Origin: Chloroflexota bacterium
GTDB taxonomy: Bacteria > Chloroflexota > Anaerolineae > Promineifilales > Promineifilaceae
Direction: 5' to 3'
Length of the DNA: 64,000 bases
Assembly (NCBI GenBank): GCA_002746795.1
Contig: PDQY01000099.1
Coordinates: 20,015-84,014, forward strand
Below the pieces are notes generated by a model. That model was not told the DNA's origin. It did not search any database and saw only the letters and a list, made by a program, of their open reading frames with translations. Positions 45,519-55,600 of the stretch are shown here, piece by piece (the stretch's first letter is position 1; every line of letters begins with the position of its first letter). Both the position numbers and the translations under genes were made by a program.

Positions 45519-48500
45519 ATGAGCGACGTAATGCGTCCTGTAAAATTCAAGCATTTACTACGCTGGATGCTTAAAGAGTATCAACAGCATAAAAATATAT
45601 TCTCGATCCCCGAAAACAAATTTTACTACAAAAAAGATACGGCCTATTTTGAGATGTTTGGTGAAAAATGTGAAACCGCCATCGGCCCGGCCGCTGGTCC
45701 CCACACGCAACAAGCCCCTAACCTTGTCGCTGCTTATCTGACGGGCGGCCGTTTCTTTGAGCTAAAAACCGTCCAGATCATGGATTCGCTGGACATTGGC
45801 AAACCATGTATAGATGCTCCCGACGAAGGTTACAACACCGAATGGTCAACTGAATTTAGCGTACAGGAAGCGTTTGAAGAGTATGTCAAAGGCTGGTTCT
45901 TGATTCATATTTTGAATGCACTGTTTGGCTTTTCTCAGCTGGAAGAACGAGCCTTTATCTTCAACATGAGCGTTGGCTACGATTTAGAAGGCATCAAGTC
46001 ACCTAAAATTGACAACTTTATTGAAGGGTTGAAAGATGCGTCAGAAACGGAAATCTTTCAGGAATGTGTCAACGATTTAAGAGAGGCTATTCGTGCAGGT
46101 CACCTTACGAATGGCAAAAATGCGATAACAGACCCTGCTTTTGCTGATACAATTTCACCCCATATTTCCAATTCAATCACGCTTTCTACCATGCATGGCA
46201 CACCACCAGAACAGCAGGAAGCGATTTGCCGTTATCTGATCAGCGAGAAGAAAGTACACACGTTTGTTAAGCTCAATCCAACTTTGCTTGGCTACGAATA
46301 CGTGCAAAGTGTGTTTGACCAGCAGGAGTTCGACCGTATTCAGCTTAAGGAAGAATCTTTTACTCACGATATGCAGTATGATGATGCGGTTGTGATGATT
46401 CGCAACTTGCAAGCATTTGCCCATGAAAATAAGGTCAGTTTTGGTATCAAGCTTACCAATACGCTGGCTGTGGTTAATGATGGCGCACGACTGCCTACTG
46501 ATGAGATGTATATGAGCGGTCGTGCCCTTTACATGCTTGCTATCAATTTAAGCAACAAGCTGGCGCAGGAGTTTAAGGGCGATTTGTCTATCTCTTACTC
46601 TGGTGGAGCAAATGCGCTCAATATCGCCGGTATATTCACTAGCGGCATCCGCCCCATTACGTTGGCCACAGATTTGCTGAAACCCGGTGGTTACGGCCGT
46701 TTAACCCAGCTAGCAAGCATTCTCGAAGAGCCATTCGCCCAAAAGCCCCACCGCACCCTGAACTTAGCAAAATTGGAAAGCATTGCGGCGAATGCCCTGG
46801 TAGACGAACGTTACCACAAAGAAGCCAAGCCCGATAAACCAATGAAAATCGACCAAAAGCTGGACTTACTCGACTGCTTTGTAGCCCCCTGTATCGTTGC
46901 TTGCCCAGTTCATCAAGATATCCCCGAATACATTCAGCTTATTGCCGAAGAACGCTGCGTAGAAGCATACAGCCTCATCGTCACCTCAAACGCAATGCCT
47001 TTTACCACTGGCTTCATTTGTGAAAGTGCCTGTGAGCTAAAATGCGTCCGCAATGATTATGAAAAGACAGTACGCATCCGTGATTTGAAGCGCATTGCAT
47101 CTGAGCGCGGGTATGACGAATACATGAAAACCCTCACGCCGCCCAAGCTGCAACGCAAGACAAAAGTGGCTGTTATTGGCGGTGGCCCCGCTGGGCTATC
47201 TTCCGCCTATTTTCTCAGCCGTGAAGGATTCGATGTCACCCTGTTCGACAAAACCAACCGACTAGGCGGCATGGTCGCACACGGCATCGCTGACTTCCGC
47301 ATACCCGATTGGGCAATAGACAACGATCTAGAGCTGATCAAACGAATGGGTGTTAAATTTAAACTAAACTGCGACCCAGCAATTGATATTGCCAAACTTC
47401 AGGCTGACGGATTCAAATATATCAATCTAGCCATCGGAGCCTGGAAATCCCGTCAATTACAGATTGAAGGTGATACCGACAAGGTGATTGGGGCAATCAA
47501 GTTCCTGCGCGACTTCAAAAAAGACCCGAATACCAATAAACTGGGTCAAAATGTAGCTGTCATCGGAGCTGGCAACTCAGCGATGGATGCCGCCCGTGCC
47601 GCCCTCCGCGTGGCTGGTGTAGAAACCGTTACCATCATTTACCGGCGTTCGCGCAAGGAAATGCCCGCCACACGAGAAGAGTTTCTGGAGACAACACATG
47701 ATGGGGCCATCTTCCGCGAGCTAGTAAATCCTGTTAGTCTGCATGATGGCGTGTTGAAATGCCAGCAGATGAAACTGGGAGATAAGGATGCCAGCGGCCG
47801 ACGCCGACCGGTACCAGTGATTGGTCAATTTGTAGATTTTGCGATTGATACTGTCATTACCGCAATTGGCGAGCTAGTGGAGTATGAATTGTTGACCGCA
47901 AATCAGATCGAAGTAGATGCACGTGGGAATGTCCAGGTTGATGATTATTTTGAAACAAGTGTTGAGAATGTGTTTATCAGTGGGGATGCTTTTCGGGGAC
48001 CATCATCCATTATTGAGGCAATTGCCGACGGCCGTAAAGTAGCAAATGGCATCATCAGAAAAGAAGCCATAACTCCACAGCCCGTAAAAACAGCAAACCA
48101 ATACCTGTTTGAATCTGGCCGCATGGATAAAATCTCAGCCCGCAAAGGCGTTATCAATCCACAAATCCCATTAAAGATGTTTGATACCAACTTCGCCGCA
48201 TCAACAAACCGTTGCCTTTCCTGTAACGCAATCTGCAACAAATGCGTGACCGTCTGCCCCAACATCGCCAATCTTTCCATCACAATGGCAGGAATGCGCG
48301 ATGTAAACCAGATTCTACATCTGGAAGGATTGTGCAACGAATGCGGCAACTGCGCCGTTTTCTGCCCATATGACAGTGATCCGGCAAAGGACAAATTCAC
48401 CCTTTACTGGCGTGTAGATGAGTTTGAGATGGGGCAGCATGAAGGGTACGTCTACACATCCGAGAATACATTAAAAATGCGCTATGCGGGACAAGTTTAC

Positions 48501-48641
48501 GAGCTAAAAATAGAAGACAGCGTAGTCAGTTTTACAGATCCTTCCATCCAGGTAAACACTGAAATGGCAGGCTTATTACAGATGATTGATACAGTTCAAA
48601 GCCAATATCCTTACCTGTTGCATTTGGATCCTGTGACCTGA
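45519..48641 (+). CDS. ygfK: YgfK-like putative selenate reductase / FAD-NAD(P)H Fe-S oxidoreductase
   Basis: 1040 residues from the ATG at 45519 with a strong AAGGAGG site; the open frame extends upstream to 45432. The N-terminal half (about 1-440) is a TIM-barrel-like region of the dihydropyrimidine/dihydroorotate dehydrogenase kind (GEKCETAIGPAAGPHTQQAPN). Then comes a GltD-like part with cysteines CIVACPVHQDIPEY, an FAD loop VIGGGPAGLSSAYFL and an NAD(P) loop VIGAGNSAMDAARAA. The C-terminus has CNKCVTVCPN and CNECGNCAVFCPYDSDP for two 4Fe-4S clusters. In E. coli YgfK belongs to a cluster with a selenium-linked molybdenum hydroxylase. Here the gene stands alone, so the substrate is open. 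Confidence 0.82.
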   Translation: MSDVMRPVKFKHLLRWMLKEYQQHKNIFSIPENKFYYKKDTAYFEMFGEKCETAIGPAAGPHTQQAPNLVAAYLTGGRFFELKTVQIMDSLDIGKPCIDAPDEGYNTEWSTEFSVQEAFEEYVKGWFLIHILNALFGFSQLEERAFIFNMSVGYDLEGIKSPKIDNFIEGLKDASETEIFQECVNDLREAIRAGHLTNGKNAITDPAFADTISPHISNSITLSTMHGTPPEQQEAICRYLISEKKVHTFVKLNPTLLGYEYVQSVFDQQEFDRIQLKEESFTHDMQYDDAVVMIRNLQAFAHENKVSFGIKLTNTLAVVNDGARLPTDEMYMSGRALYMLAINLSNKLAQEFKGDLSISYSGGANALNIAGIFTSGIRPITLATDLLKPGGYGRLTQLASILEEPFAQKPHRTLNLAKLESIAANALVDERYHKEAKPDKPMKIDQKLDLLDCFVAPCIVACPVHQDIPEYIQLIAEERCVEAYSLIVTSNAMPFTTGFICESACELKCVRNDYEKTVRIRDLKRIASERGYDEYMKTLTPPKLQRKTKVAVIGGGPAGLSSAYFLSREGFDVTLFDKTNRLGGMVAHGIADFRIPDWAIDNDLELIKRMGVKFKLNCDPAIDIAKLQADGFKYINLAIGAWKSRQLQIEGDTDKVIGAIKFLRDFKKDPNTNKLGQNVAVIGAGNSAMDAARAALRVAGVETVTIIYRRSRKEMPATREEFLETTHDGAIFRELVNPVSLHDGVLKCQQMKLGDKDASGRRRPVPVIGQFVDFAIDTVITAIGELVEYELLTANQIEVDARGNVQVDDYFETSVENVFISGDAFRGPSSIIEAIADGRKVANGIIRKEAITPQPVKTANQYLFESGRMDKISARKGVINPQIPLKMFDTNFAASTNRCLSCNAICNKCVTVCPNIANLSITMAGMRDVNQILHLEGLCNECGNCAVFCPYDSDPAKDKFTLYWRVDEFEMGQHEGYVYTSENTLKMRYAGQVYELKIEDSVVSFTDPSIQVNTEMAGLLQMIDTVQSQYPYLLHLDPVT

Positions 48642-48715
48642 CTGTAAAAGTACGAAATTCGTACCCAGGGGTACAATCTGGACAATTATTTATAAAACAT
48701 ACATGTATCATTTGA

Positions 48716-48791
48716 ACAATGGCGATTGACGTGACCCTTTCTTTGTAAATTTTCGAGTACCTAAAATTATGGGTTAGTGAGTCGCCATTGT
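48716..48791. terminator. Long inverted repeat between convergent ygfK and lplA genes
   Basis: ACAATGGCGA (48716-48725) pairs with TCGCCATTGT (48782-48791). Inside, after unpaired bases, TGACCC pairs with GGGTTA (one wobble). The sequence lies between two converging genes and may stop transcription on both strands. There is no classic T-run, so it may have another origin, for example a decayed mobile element end. Confidence 0.5.
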
Positions 48792-48831
48792 CATCTTCTG
48801 TTTAGCCGAAACTAAAGATTTAGAATTGCTG

Positions 48832-49782
48832 CTAAATGAACAGCTTAATTAGTTCAGGTGAAGCCAGTTCTTGTTCTGCTAAAACGGCCGTTATCTCTTG
48901 ACGCTGGTATCGAACACCAACGAGCTGAGTATGAAGCTGCTCAATCTCAGCCAAATTGAGTTTTTCACCCGATATGTTCACAGATTTTATACAGCCACGT
49001 TCCACACTAATGTCAACTTGTGTGCTATTTTGTGTTTTGCGGACAGTAAATTTGGGAGAACGGCCGTTGTTCCATTCCCAAGTATCATACCGAGCCGCTT
49101 TCATTTCCCACACCTTCGCCCACTCTGCCTCAGTTAGCTCATAAGTAGGAATAGCATCATATCCCTCAAAAATCCCTGTGAGCAACTCTTTTCTGAGAAC
49201 AGTCATGTCCATTTCAGGCAGCCAGTCAATGATATTGGTTACCTTGGCCCGAATCGACTGCACCGCTCTCGATGCAATCTGCACCTGACCTGGATTCAAG
49301 GCATGGAGCAATGCTTCCAAATCACTGTTAAAAAGAATCGTGCCGTGGCTGACCATACGCTGACCTGAGAGATATTGAGCGTTGCCCGACATCTTTTTGC
49401 CACCCGCGTAAATATCACTCTTGCCATGCAGTTCTGCAGGTACGCCCAACTGGTTAAGTACGCGAATCACCGGCTCAGTAAACATCCGAAAATTGTGCAA
49501 ATTCTCAGAGCCAGTAGAAATAAAGCTGAAATTGAGATTGCCTTCATCATGATAGACAGCCCCCCCGCCCGACAACCGCCGCACCACAGACACCCCATTT
49601 TTCTCAACATAATCCCAATCCACCTCTTCCCACACATTCTGGTTACGTCCTAAAATCACCGACGGTTCGTTTACATAAAATAGCAAAATCGGCTCTTCTA
49701 GGCGCACATGCCGCAGTAAAAATTCTTCTAGCGCCAGATTCAGGCGGGGATCAGTGATGTTTTGATTATCAACATAGATCAT
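48832..49782 (-). CDS. lplA: Lipoate-protein ligase A
   Basis: 316 residues from the ATG at 49782 (a GTG three codons upstream overlaps the previous stop). Attaches lipoate to E2 and H proteins. Motifs: VILGRNQNVWEEVD, RRLSGGGAVYHDEGNLNFS, the catalytic Lys in GGKKMSGNAQ, and HGTILFNSDL. A C-terminal accessory domain (about 245-316) is present. Together with the overlapping M23 lipoprotein gene upstream it forms a two-gene unit. Two AACGGCCGTT copies are present. Confidence 0.9.
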   Translation of the reverse strand: MIYVDNQNITDPRLNLALEEFLLRHVRLEEPILLFYVNEPSVILGRNQNVWEEVDWDYVEKNGVSVVRRLSGGGAVYHDEGNLNFSFISTGSENLHNFRMFTEPVIRVLNQLGVPAELHGKSDIYAGGKKMSGNAQYLSGQRMVSHGTILFNSDLEALLHALNPGQVQIASRAVQSIRAKVTNIIDWLPEMDMTVLRKELLTGIFEGYDAIPTYELTEAEWAKVWEMKAARYDTWEWNNGRSPKFTVRKTQNSTQVDISVERGCIKSVNISGEKLNLAEIEQLHTQLVGVRYQRQEITAVLAEQELASPELIKLFI

Positions 49783-49787
49783 GCGTG

Positions 49788-50930
49788 TCACTCTTCCGTC
49801 ACAATTTCCACAAAGCTCAATTCGCCATTTTCCACAACAACAGATTGCCGATATTCAACCCCTTGAATTTTGACAAAAAGTTCATAATTACCAGGAACAA
49901 GGTCACCAAAGACAAAATTCTCCGCGTAGCCTGCATCTGGGTTAATGAGATGGGCTGGGTCGTCGAGATAAGTCCAGGTATTGATAAATTCGACCTCTTC
50001 GCCGCGGCCATCAATAAGGGTGACACGGGTACCCTGCCACGGCCGTTTTTCCCCAGTCACCAGCCGTCCCACAATCACACCCCGGTCAGCCTCGGGAGCC
50101 AACCACAGCAGCGGATTCTGGGTAGCAGCAAACGTGTTGCTGCCCACACGCACCTCAAAATGCAAATGGGGATGCGTAGCCACGCCGCCAAAGCCAATTT
50201 CCGCCACCCGGTCGCCAGCTTCCACCCGCTGTCCCCTCTCTACCGACACCGCCAACACATGCCCATACAATGTGTAAATGGGCTGATTCTGCCACAAGAC
50301 ATCATGCTCAATCACCACCAAATTGCCATACCAACCACAGCCCCAACCATACAACACCTCGGCATCCGAGCCAGCATAAACCACCGTGCCCCCCCCTGCC
50401 GCTAAAACATCCACACCTTGCGCAGCCAGAGAGTCAATGCCATTGTGCAGTAGATAACGGCCGTTACTGTCAGAGCCATACGGATAAGCAAGATTCAAGG
50501 CAAGCGGCTGCTCCTCAGGCAATGGCTTCACCAACCAAAAATGAGATTCAAGCCTGTCAGGATCAGGCGTTGGCCAAGGCTCAACAGCCAAATAATTGCT
50601 TCGATAATCCGGCTTCACAGGGCGTTCCGCCAGACAAGTGCGGTCAATAGGCGTTGGTGAAGGAACGGCCGTTGGCGAAGGCAGCACTGTAGGCACTGAA
50701 GTTGGCACGGCCGTCACAGTTGGCAGTCGGGTAGCCGTTGGCGGCACAGCCGTGTTCGTCGGGGGCACAGTCAGGGAAACGGCCGTTGCCAGCATAGTAG
50801 GCAAAGGCATAGCTGCTTCAAGCGCAACATCGCCATTTGAACCCGGCACACAACTCGCCAAAACAAAAACGCCAATTACAAAAAACATGGCACATCGCGC
50901 CAGGCCTGGCAAGCGCCCTACCCAGAACAC
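49788..50930 (-). CDS. M23 (LytM-type) peptidase lipoprotein with C-terminal beta-sandwich
   Basis: About 380 residues from a proposed GTG start; the open frame continues upstream through dispersed repeat F, which is unlikely to be coding. A hydrophobic segment ends in lipobox VLASC, followed by a Pro/Thr-rich linker. The M23 domain has HNGIDSLA (zinc His and Asp), a GNLVVIEH strand and HPHLHFEVR. The final 100 residues form a carboxypeptidase-regulatory-like domain (GRLVTGEKRPWQGTRVTLIDG, LVPGNYELFVKI). It probably trims peptidoglycan cross-links outside the membrane. Three exact AACGGCCGTT copies and two near-copies are present. Confidence 0.82.
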   Translation of the reverse strand: MFWVGRLPGLARCAMFFVIGVFVLASCVPGSNGDVALEAAMPLPTMLATAVSLTVPPTNTAVPPTATRLPTVTAVPTSVPTVLPSPTAVPSPTPIDRTCLAERPVKPDYRSNYLAVEPWPTPDPDRLESHFWLVKPLPEEQPLALNLAYPYGSDSNGRYLLHNGIDSLAAQGVDVLAAGGGTVVYAGSDAEVLYGWGCGWYGNLVVIEHDVLWQNQPIYTLYGHVLAVSVERGQRVEAGDRVAEIGFGGVATHPHLHFEVRVGSNTFAATQNPLLWLAPEADRGVIVGRLVTGEKRPWQGTRVTLIDGRGEEVEFINTWTYLDDPAHLINPDAGYAENFVFGDLVPGNYELFVKIQGVEYRQSVVVENGELSFVEIVTEE

Positions 50931-50940
50931 AGCACACGCC

Positions 50941-51026
50941 TTAAGAACAGAAATTAAATAACATGACAAAGTCATTTCCTGCCCATTCCTTGAAACTGAC
51001 AATAAAATCCCGCATTTTATGTCATC
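50941..51026. repeat. Two-hairpin dispersed intergenic element, copy F
   Basis: It aligns to the reverse complement of copy B along its whole length (shared AAATTAAATAA, TTCCTTGAAA, TTTTAT). Hairpin 1 here is TGACATAAAAT / ATTTTATTGTCA read on the minus strand, a stem unrelated in sequence to that of copies C and D. It lies just upstream of the M23 gene. Confidence 0.65.
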
Positions 51027-51102
51027 ATCACGCCTTACCATCAAACCACAATACTTACCCATTCCCCAATTGTCCTCCGCCTCGAGAACCCCGTCAACTT
51101 GC

Positions 51103-51131
51103 TTGACAAAACAACCAAGATAAACTATGCT
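51103..51131 (+). promoter_or_regulatory. Near-consensus sigma70 promoter of the degenerate recombinase gene
   Basis: Perfect -35 TTGACA (51103-51108), 17-bp spacer, -10 TATGCT (51126-51131). The transcription start would be about 25 bp before the ATG at 51162. Confidence 0.75.
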
Positions 51132-51161
51132 GTACACACCTATACGAAACAGGAGGCAGTA

Positions 51162-52136
51162 ATGAGCAAACGTCAACAACCCCAATTGATTGAGGGCGAA
51201 GACACAGCACCCCTCGATAACAAACCATCCAGATTAAGCAGCGAGACTTCTTTGCAAGCCGCGTTAGGAGAATTTGAAAACTACATGCGTGACGAACATT
51301 TTGCTGAAAACACGCACAAAGCGTTTGCCAGTGATATCCGCTTACTGGGAAAATATTTAGGCATCGGCCAACCAATTGGTGAAATAGGTACCAAAAACCT
51401 CAACGATTTCCTCGACTGGCTCTTAAACGAACGGGGCGTGCCTTGCAGCCCCAAATCATACGCGCGGCGCGTGACCACACTCAAAGTATTTTTTGGTTGG
51501 CTGCATAAAACAGGAGTCATCAACAATGATCCATCAACGGCCGTTATCCAACGTAGCGCCAAAAGTCCCCTACCCAAGCTGCCCACAAGCGACGAACTCG
51601 ACCGGGCCGAAACCGTCACCCAGGCCATGAAGGCAGGCGATGTCGGCAAAAAAGCAGACGCCCGACCCCATATGCTGCTCACCTTGCTCCTCAAAACCGG
51701 CATCAAAAAACGCGAAGCCATGAAAATTGTCCCCAACCACATCGACCGCTCACAAGCAGACAAGCCCATACTCTTCATTCGCTACACCGATCCACGTTCA
51801 CGATACAAAGAGCGCAAAATAGAACTAGACCCTGAATGGCTTGAGGTATTCGACGAATACATGGCACAGTACAATCCCACCACCACAATCTTCACCTGCA
51901 CGCCACGCAACCTGGAATACATCCTGCGCAACATCGGTGACGCCGCTGACATCGAACACGGGCTGCTCTCCTTCGAAAACTTGCGCTGGTGTGCCGCCAT
52001 CCGCGACTACAAAGCCGGCGTCGAACAAGACGACATCCGCCAAAAGCTGGGATTATCTAAAGTCACCTGGCGCGACACCAAAAGCAAGCTAGAAAAACTG
52101 ATTCAGCAAGAGCAAGAAGGTCTCGTGGAGGATTAA
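51162..52136 (+). CDS. Catalytically degenerate tyrosine recombinase-fold protein
   Basis: 324 residues from the ATG at 51162 (AGGAGG site). The N-terminal SAM-like domain is well kept (about 28-125: FENYMRDEHFAENTHKAFASDIRLL, then SYARRVTTLKVFFGWLHKTG). The C-terminal part aligns with the Xer catalytic domain, but most active residues are lost. Arg I is Lys (TGIKKREA), the box II HxLRH reads ENLRW, the GH motif reads GLSKVTW, and the nucleophile Tyr position is Lys307. Only one catalytic Arg (275) remains. It should not cut DNA; it may bind DNA or act as a regulator. The strong promoter suggests it is expressed and functional. Confidence 0.75.
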   Translation: MSKRQQPQLIEGEDTAPLDNKPSRLSSETSLQAALGEFENYMRDEHFAENTHKAFASDIRLLGKYLGIGQPIGEIGTKNLNDFLDWLLNERGVPCSPKSYARRVTTLKVFFGWLHKTGVINNDPSTAVIQRSAKSPLPKLPTSDELDRAETVTQAMKAGDVGKKADARPHMLLTLLLKTGIKKREAMKIVPNHIDRSQADKPILFIRYTDPRSRYKERKIELDPEWLEVFDEYMAQYNPTTTIFTCTPRNLEYILRNIGDAADIEHGLLSFENLRWCAAIRDYKAGVEQDDIRQKLGLSKVTWRDTKSKLEKLIQQEQEGLVED

Positions 52137-52151
52137 CCAACGCCATATTAC

Positions 52152-52179
52152 CGGTGGTGGATGCATATGTCCTCCACCG
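52152..52179. terminator. Hairpin between convergent genes
   Basis: CGGTGG-t-GGA pairs with TCC-t-CCACCG around an 8-nt ATGCATATG-like loop. It lies between the degenerate recombinase and the minus-strand gene ending at 52227. No T-run follows. Confidence 0.45.
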
Positions 52180-52226
52180 CCTGAACTATCATACCCCCCC
52201 CAATATGCATCACGCTTCAAGCAAAC

Positions 52227-52598
52227 TCACTGATCCCCGGGCTTCGTCATGTCAAACTGCTTCACCACTGTATGCACATCCATACGCTCCGTTTCTGGCG
52301 TTTGGTAATACACAATCGCCGTCGCCTCATACATCTCAGTGGGATCAGCATCCCGCATATGCATCGTCAGCGAGAAGTTGGCCTCCAAAGTCTCAATCAC
52401 ATTCAGCCAGCCCGCTTTCTCTCCCCGGGCATTGACCACGCGCACTTCGATACACGGCCGTTCTATAAACGGTGTCAAATGAAAGCCAACCGCCACCCGG
52501 CGGCCATCCTCATACACATACAAACCCAACGCTTTCAGCCGCACATCCTCCCGCGACCGTGGCGCTTCCAACGGATCCTCAAAAAATTGAATGTCCAT
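52227..52598 (-). CDS. Conserved-looking hypothetical protein
   Basis: 123 residues from the ATG at 52598, preceded by AGAGGGG; the frame extends further upstream but overlaps the mfd end. The protein is soluble, beta-rich and acidic (MDIQFFEDPLEAPRSREDV, later VGFHLTPFIERPCIEVRVV and YEATAIVYYQTPETE). No family is recognised. It follows mfd by 41 bp on the same strand and may be co-transcribed with it. Confidence 0.6.
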   Translation of the reverse strand: MDIQFFEDPLEAPRSREDVRLKALGLYVYEDGRRVAVGFHLTPFIERPCIEVRVVNARGEKAGWLNVIETLEANFSLTMHMRDADPTEMYEATAIVYYQTPETERMDVHTVVKQFDMTKPGDQ

Positions 52599-52639
52599 AA
52601 AACCCCTCTGGGTGGCACAATGGCCACCTTGCTGCTCAG

Positions 52640-55600
52640 CTACACTCCCCCATTCCAATCCCACATTTCCAGCCGCTCCAGCACCTGTACCAATGCGACC
52701 TGCCATTCGTGGGTTCCCATGTCACGGGACAACCACACGGCCGTTTTACTCACACGTACATCACGACCCAAATATTGCTGGAGATGGTATCGCTTCACAT
52801 TGTTGACTTCCGGGATGCGGATACGGACTTGACCTGCCTCAGTGGTAACGGCCGTTATCCGAGCCTGACGAGCCAACACCTTAACGCGCAGTTGATACAA
52901 CAAGTTGTGCACCGGATCAGGTATCGAACCAAAGCGATCCGCCAATTCAGCCGCCATCTCATCAATTTCAAGCAGCGAATCCAGCAGCGCCATCCGTCGG
53001 TACAAACGCAAACGCAAAGCCCCATCCGGCACATAATCAGTAGGCACATAAGCAGCCAACGGCAGATCAATCAACACAGCCTCTGGCAAATCAACCGCCA
53101 ACGCCTCCCCCTTTTCCGCCGCCTTTAACCGCTTAACCGCATTCGTGAGCAGCCGCGTGTACAAATCAAAGCCCACCGCAGAAATATGCCCGCTTTGTTG
53201 CCCGCCAAGCAGATCACCAGCCCCGCGAATCTCCATGTCACGCATAGCGATCTGGTAACCAGCCCCAAGCTGCGTATTCTCCGCCAACGTTTCCAGACGT
53301 GCCTGAGCGTCACCCGTCAGCGTGCGCCAGGGAGCGTGGAAGAAATAGGCATAAGCCCGCCGGGTAGCCCGTCCAACCCGACCCCGTAGCTGATACAACT
53401 GGGAAAGCCCAAACTGCTCAGCGCGATCCACAATCAAAGTATTGGCATTGGGGAAGTCGATACCGCTTTCAATAATCGTCGTCGAGAGCAAAATATCAAT
53501 GTGGCCTTTAGAGAAATCCATCATGATCTTCTCAAGTTGGCGCTCACTCATTTGCCCATGCCCAATGGCAATAATTGCCTCCGGCACCAACGCTTGCAGC
53601 CGACGATATATGATGTTGATGGTCTGCACGCGGTTGTGGACGAAGAAAATTTGGCCGCCACGATCCAGTTCCCGCAAAATAGCACTTTTAAGCCGGGTTT
53701 CATCAACCTCACCCACATAGGTTTGCACCGGCAGCCGTTCGGCTGGCGCCGTGTCAATGACACTGATGTCACGCACGCCAGCCAAGCTCATGTAGAGCGT
53801 GCGGGGAATTGGAGTAGCGGTCATCGTGAGTACGTCCACCTCAGTACGCCAGCTTTTCAACTTCTCCTTGTGCGCCACGCCAAAGCGCTGTTCCTCGTCG
53901 ATGATAACCAAACCCAAATCCTTAAACGACACATCATCTGATACCAGCCGATGCGTGCCAATGATGATATCCACCTGACCCTGGCGCAAGCCTTGCACAA
54001 TTTTTTCTTGCTGGCTTTGGGTGCGAAAGCGGGAAAGCATTTCCACTTTCACCGGAAATGGGTGCAAGCGGTCGCGGAAAGTGTAGTAATGCTGCTGCGC
54101 CAAAATCGTCGTAGGCACCAAAATCGCCACCTGCTTGCCATCAATAACGGCCTTAAAAGCAGACCGTAAAGCCACCTCTGTTTTGCCGTAACCCACATCG
54201 CCGCAAATAAGACGATCCATCGGTTTAGCCCGTTCCATATCATCTTTAACTTCGCTGATGACGCGCAGTTGGTCTTCCGTTTCCCGATAGGGGAAGCTGG
54301 CCTCCAGTTCCGTTTGCCATTCATTATCTGGCGCAAAAGCATGACCGGAAACTGTTTCTCGAGCAGCGTACAGCTCCAGCAGTTCACCTGCCAGGTCGTG
54401 GGCAGCCCGCTGTGCCTGGGTCTTGGCTCTGTTCCATGATTTTTCACCCAGGCGATTGAGCGCTGGCGGTCGTTCATCTGAGCCAACCCATTTGCTGAGA
54501 CGATCTGCTTGATGAACGGGTACGTAAAGCACATCGCTGTTGGCATATTTGATGAGCAGATATTCCCGCTCCATGCCGCCAATGGTACGGCTGACCAAAC
54601 CCTGGAATTTGCCGATACCATATTCCAAATGCACCACATAATTGCCCGCTTGAATGTCAGAAAAGTATGTTTCGGGAGCGGCCGCTTTCGGTTTGCGCCA
54701 GCGGCGGGGAGCAGGACGGTTCCAACCAAAGATTTCAGCATCGGTGAGCAGGCCAAGCAAGATTTTGTTGTTTTCCCGGTTTACGAGATTAAAGCCTTCG
54801 GCAACGGCTCCATGCACAAAAGAGAGGGTGCCATCTGCGGGCAAGCCGAGCAGCTCCTCAACATGTTGGATATTTTTGTCGATGTTGGGCAGCAGCACGG
54901 AATCTGCTTTCTTCCGCTGGTCTTCGCGCCATAATTCTGCCAGGCGAGCCGCCTGTAAGCTAACCACAACTGTACGCTCATTTTCAACACGAGTCTGCTT
55001 GAGATGGGTTAACAGCGGACGCATTTGGCCGCCATAGCGGGGGCCCGGTTCAAAGGAATCGGCCAAGGCGACCAATGGCATCTCGGTCTCTTCTCTACCT
55101 TCCCCCAAAATCAAGGGCTGCCACCAGTTTAAATCTGATTCAATTTCAGGCCAAATAAACAAGGGATTGGGATAATCAGGAGGCAGACTGGGTTGTTCTT
55201 CAGCTATTTGGTTGGCGTGTTGTCGTAATTCAGAAACGGCCGTTTCTAGTTCACGCCAATCATCAACTACCACCAGCGCATTGTCGGGCAGGTAACTGAG
55301 CAGGGTAGCGGGCTGGGCGTAAATCAGCGGCAGGTAAAATTCGATATTGGGAAAGGAACGGCCGTTTACCAAATCCTCAATATCATCTTGCCAGGAAGGT
55401 AAACTATCCTCAGAAGGTCTGGCATCTTCAGGCAGCACCGAACCGTAACGGGCAGCAGCCAGCGGCAAGGCTTCTCGGGCAGGGGGAATGACAATGCCCT
55501 GCTGCATCTCAGGTAGTATTTGCATAGAACGCTGGGTAGTGGGGTCAAAGAGGCGAACGGTGTCGATCTCATCGCCAAACAGTTCAATGCGAATGGGGAA

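Noticed and set aside
50931-51185. 85-codon N-terminal extension of the M23 lipoprotein
   Set aside because: It is translated from repeat F and the promoter region of the divergent gene, and a lipobox near the proposed GTG start fits better.
54147-54156. Additional near-copies of the palindrome such as AACGGCCTTA in mfd and AACGGTCGTT at 17785
   Set aside because: They were not counted because the palindromic core is broken; they may be decayed copies but chance is equally likely.
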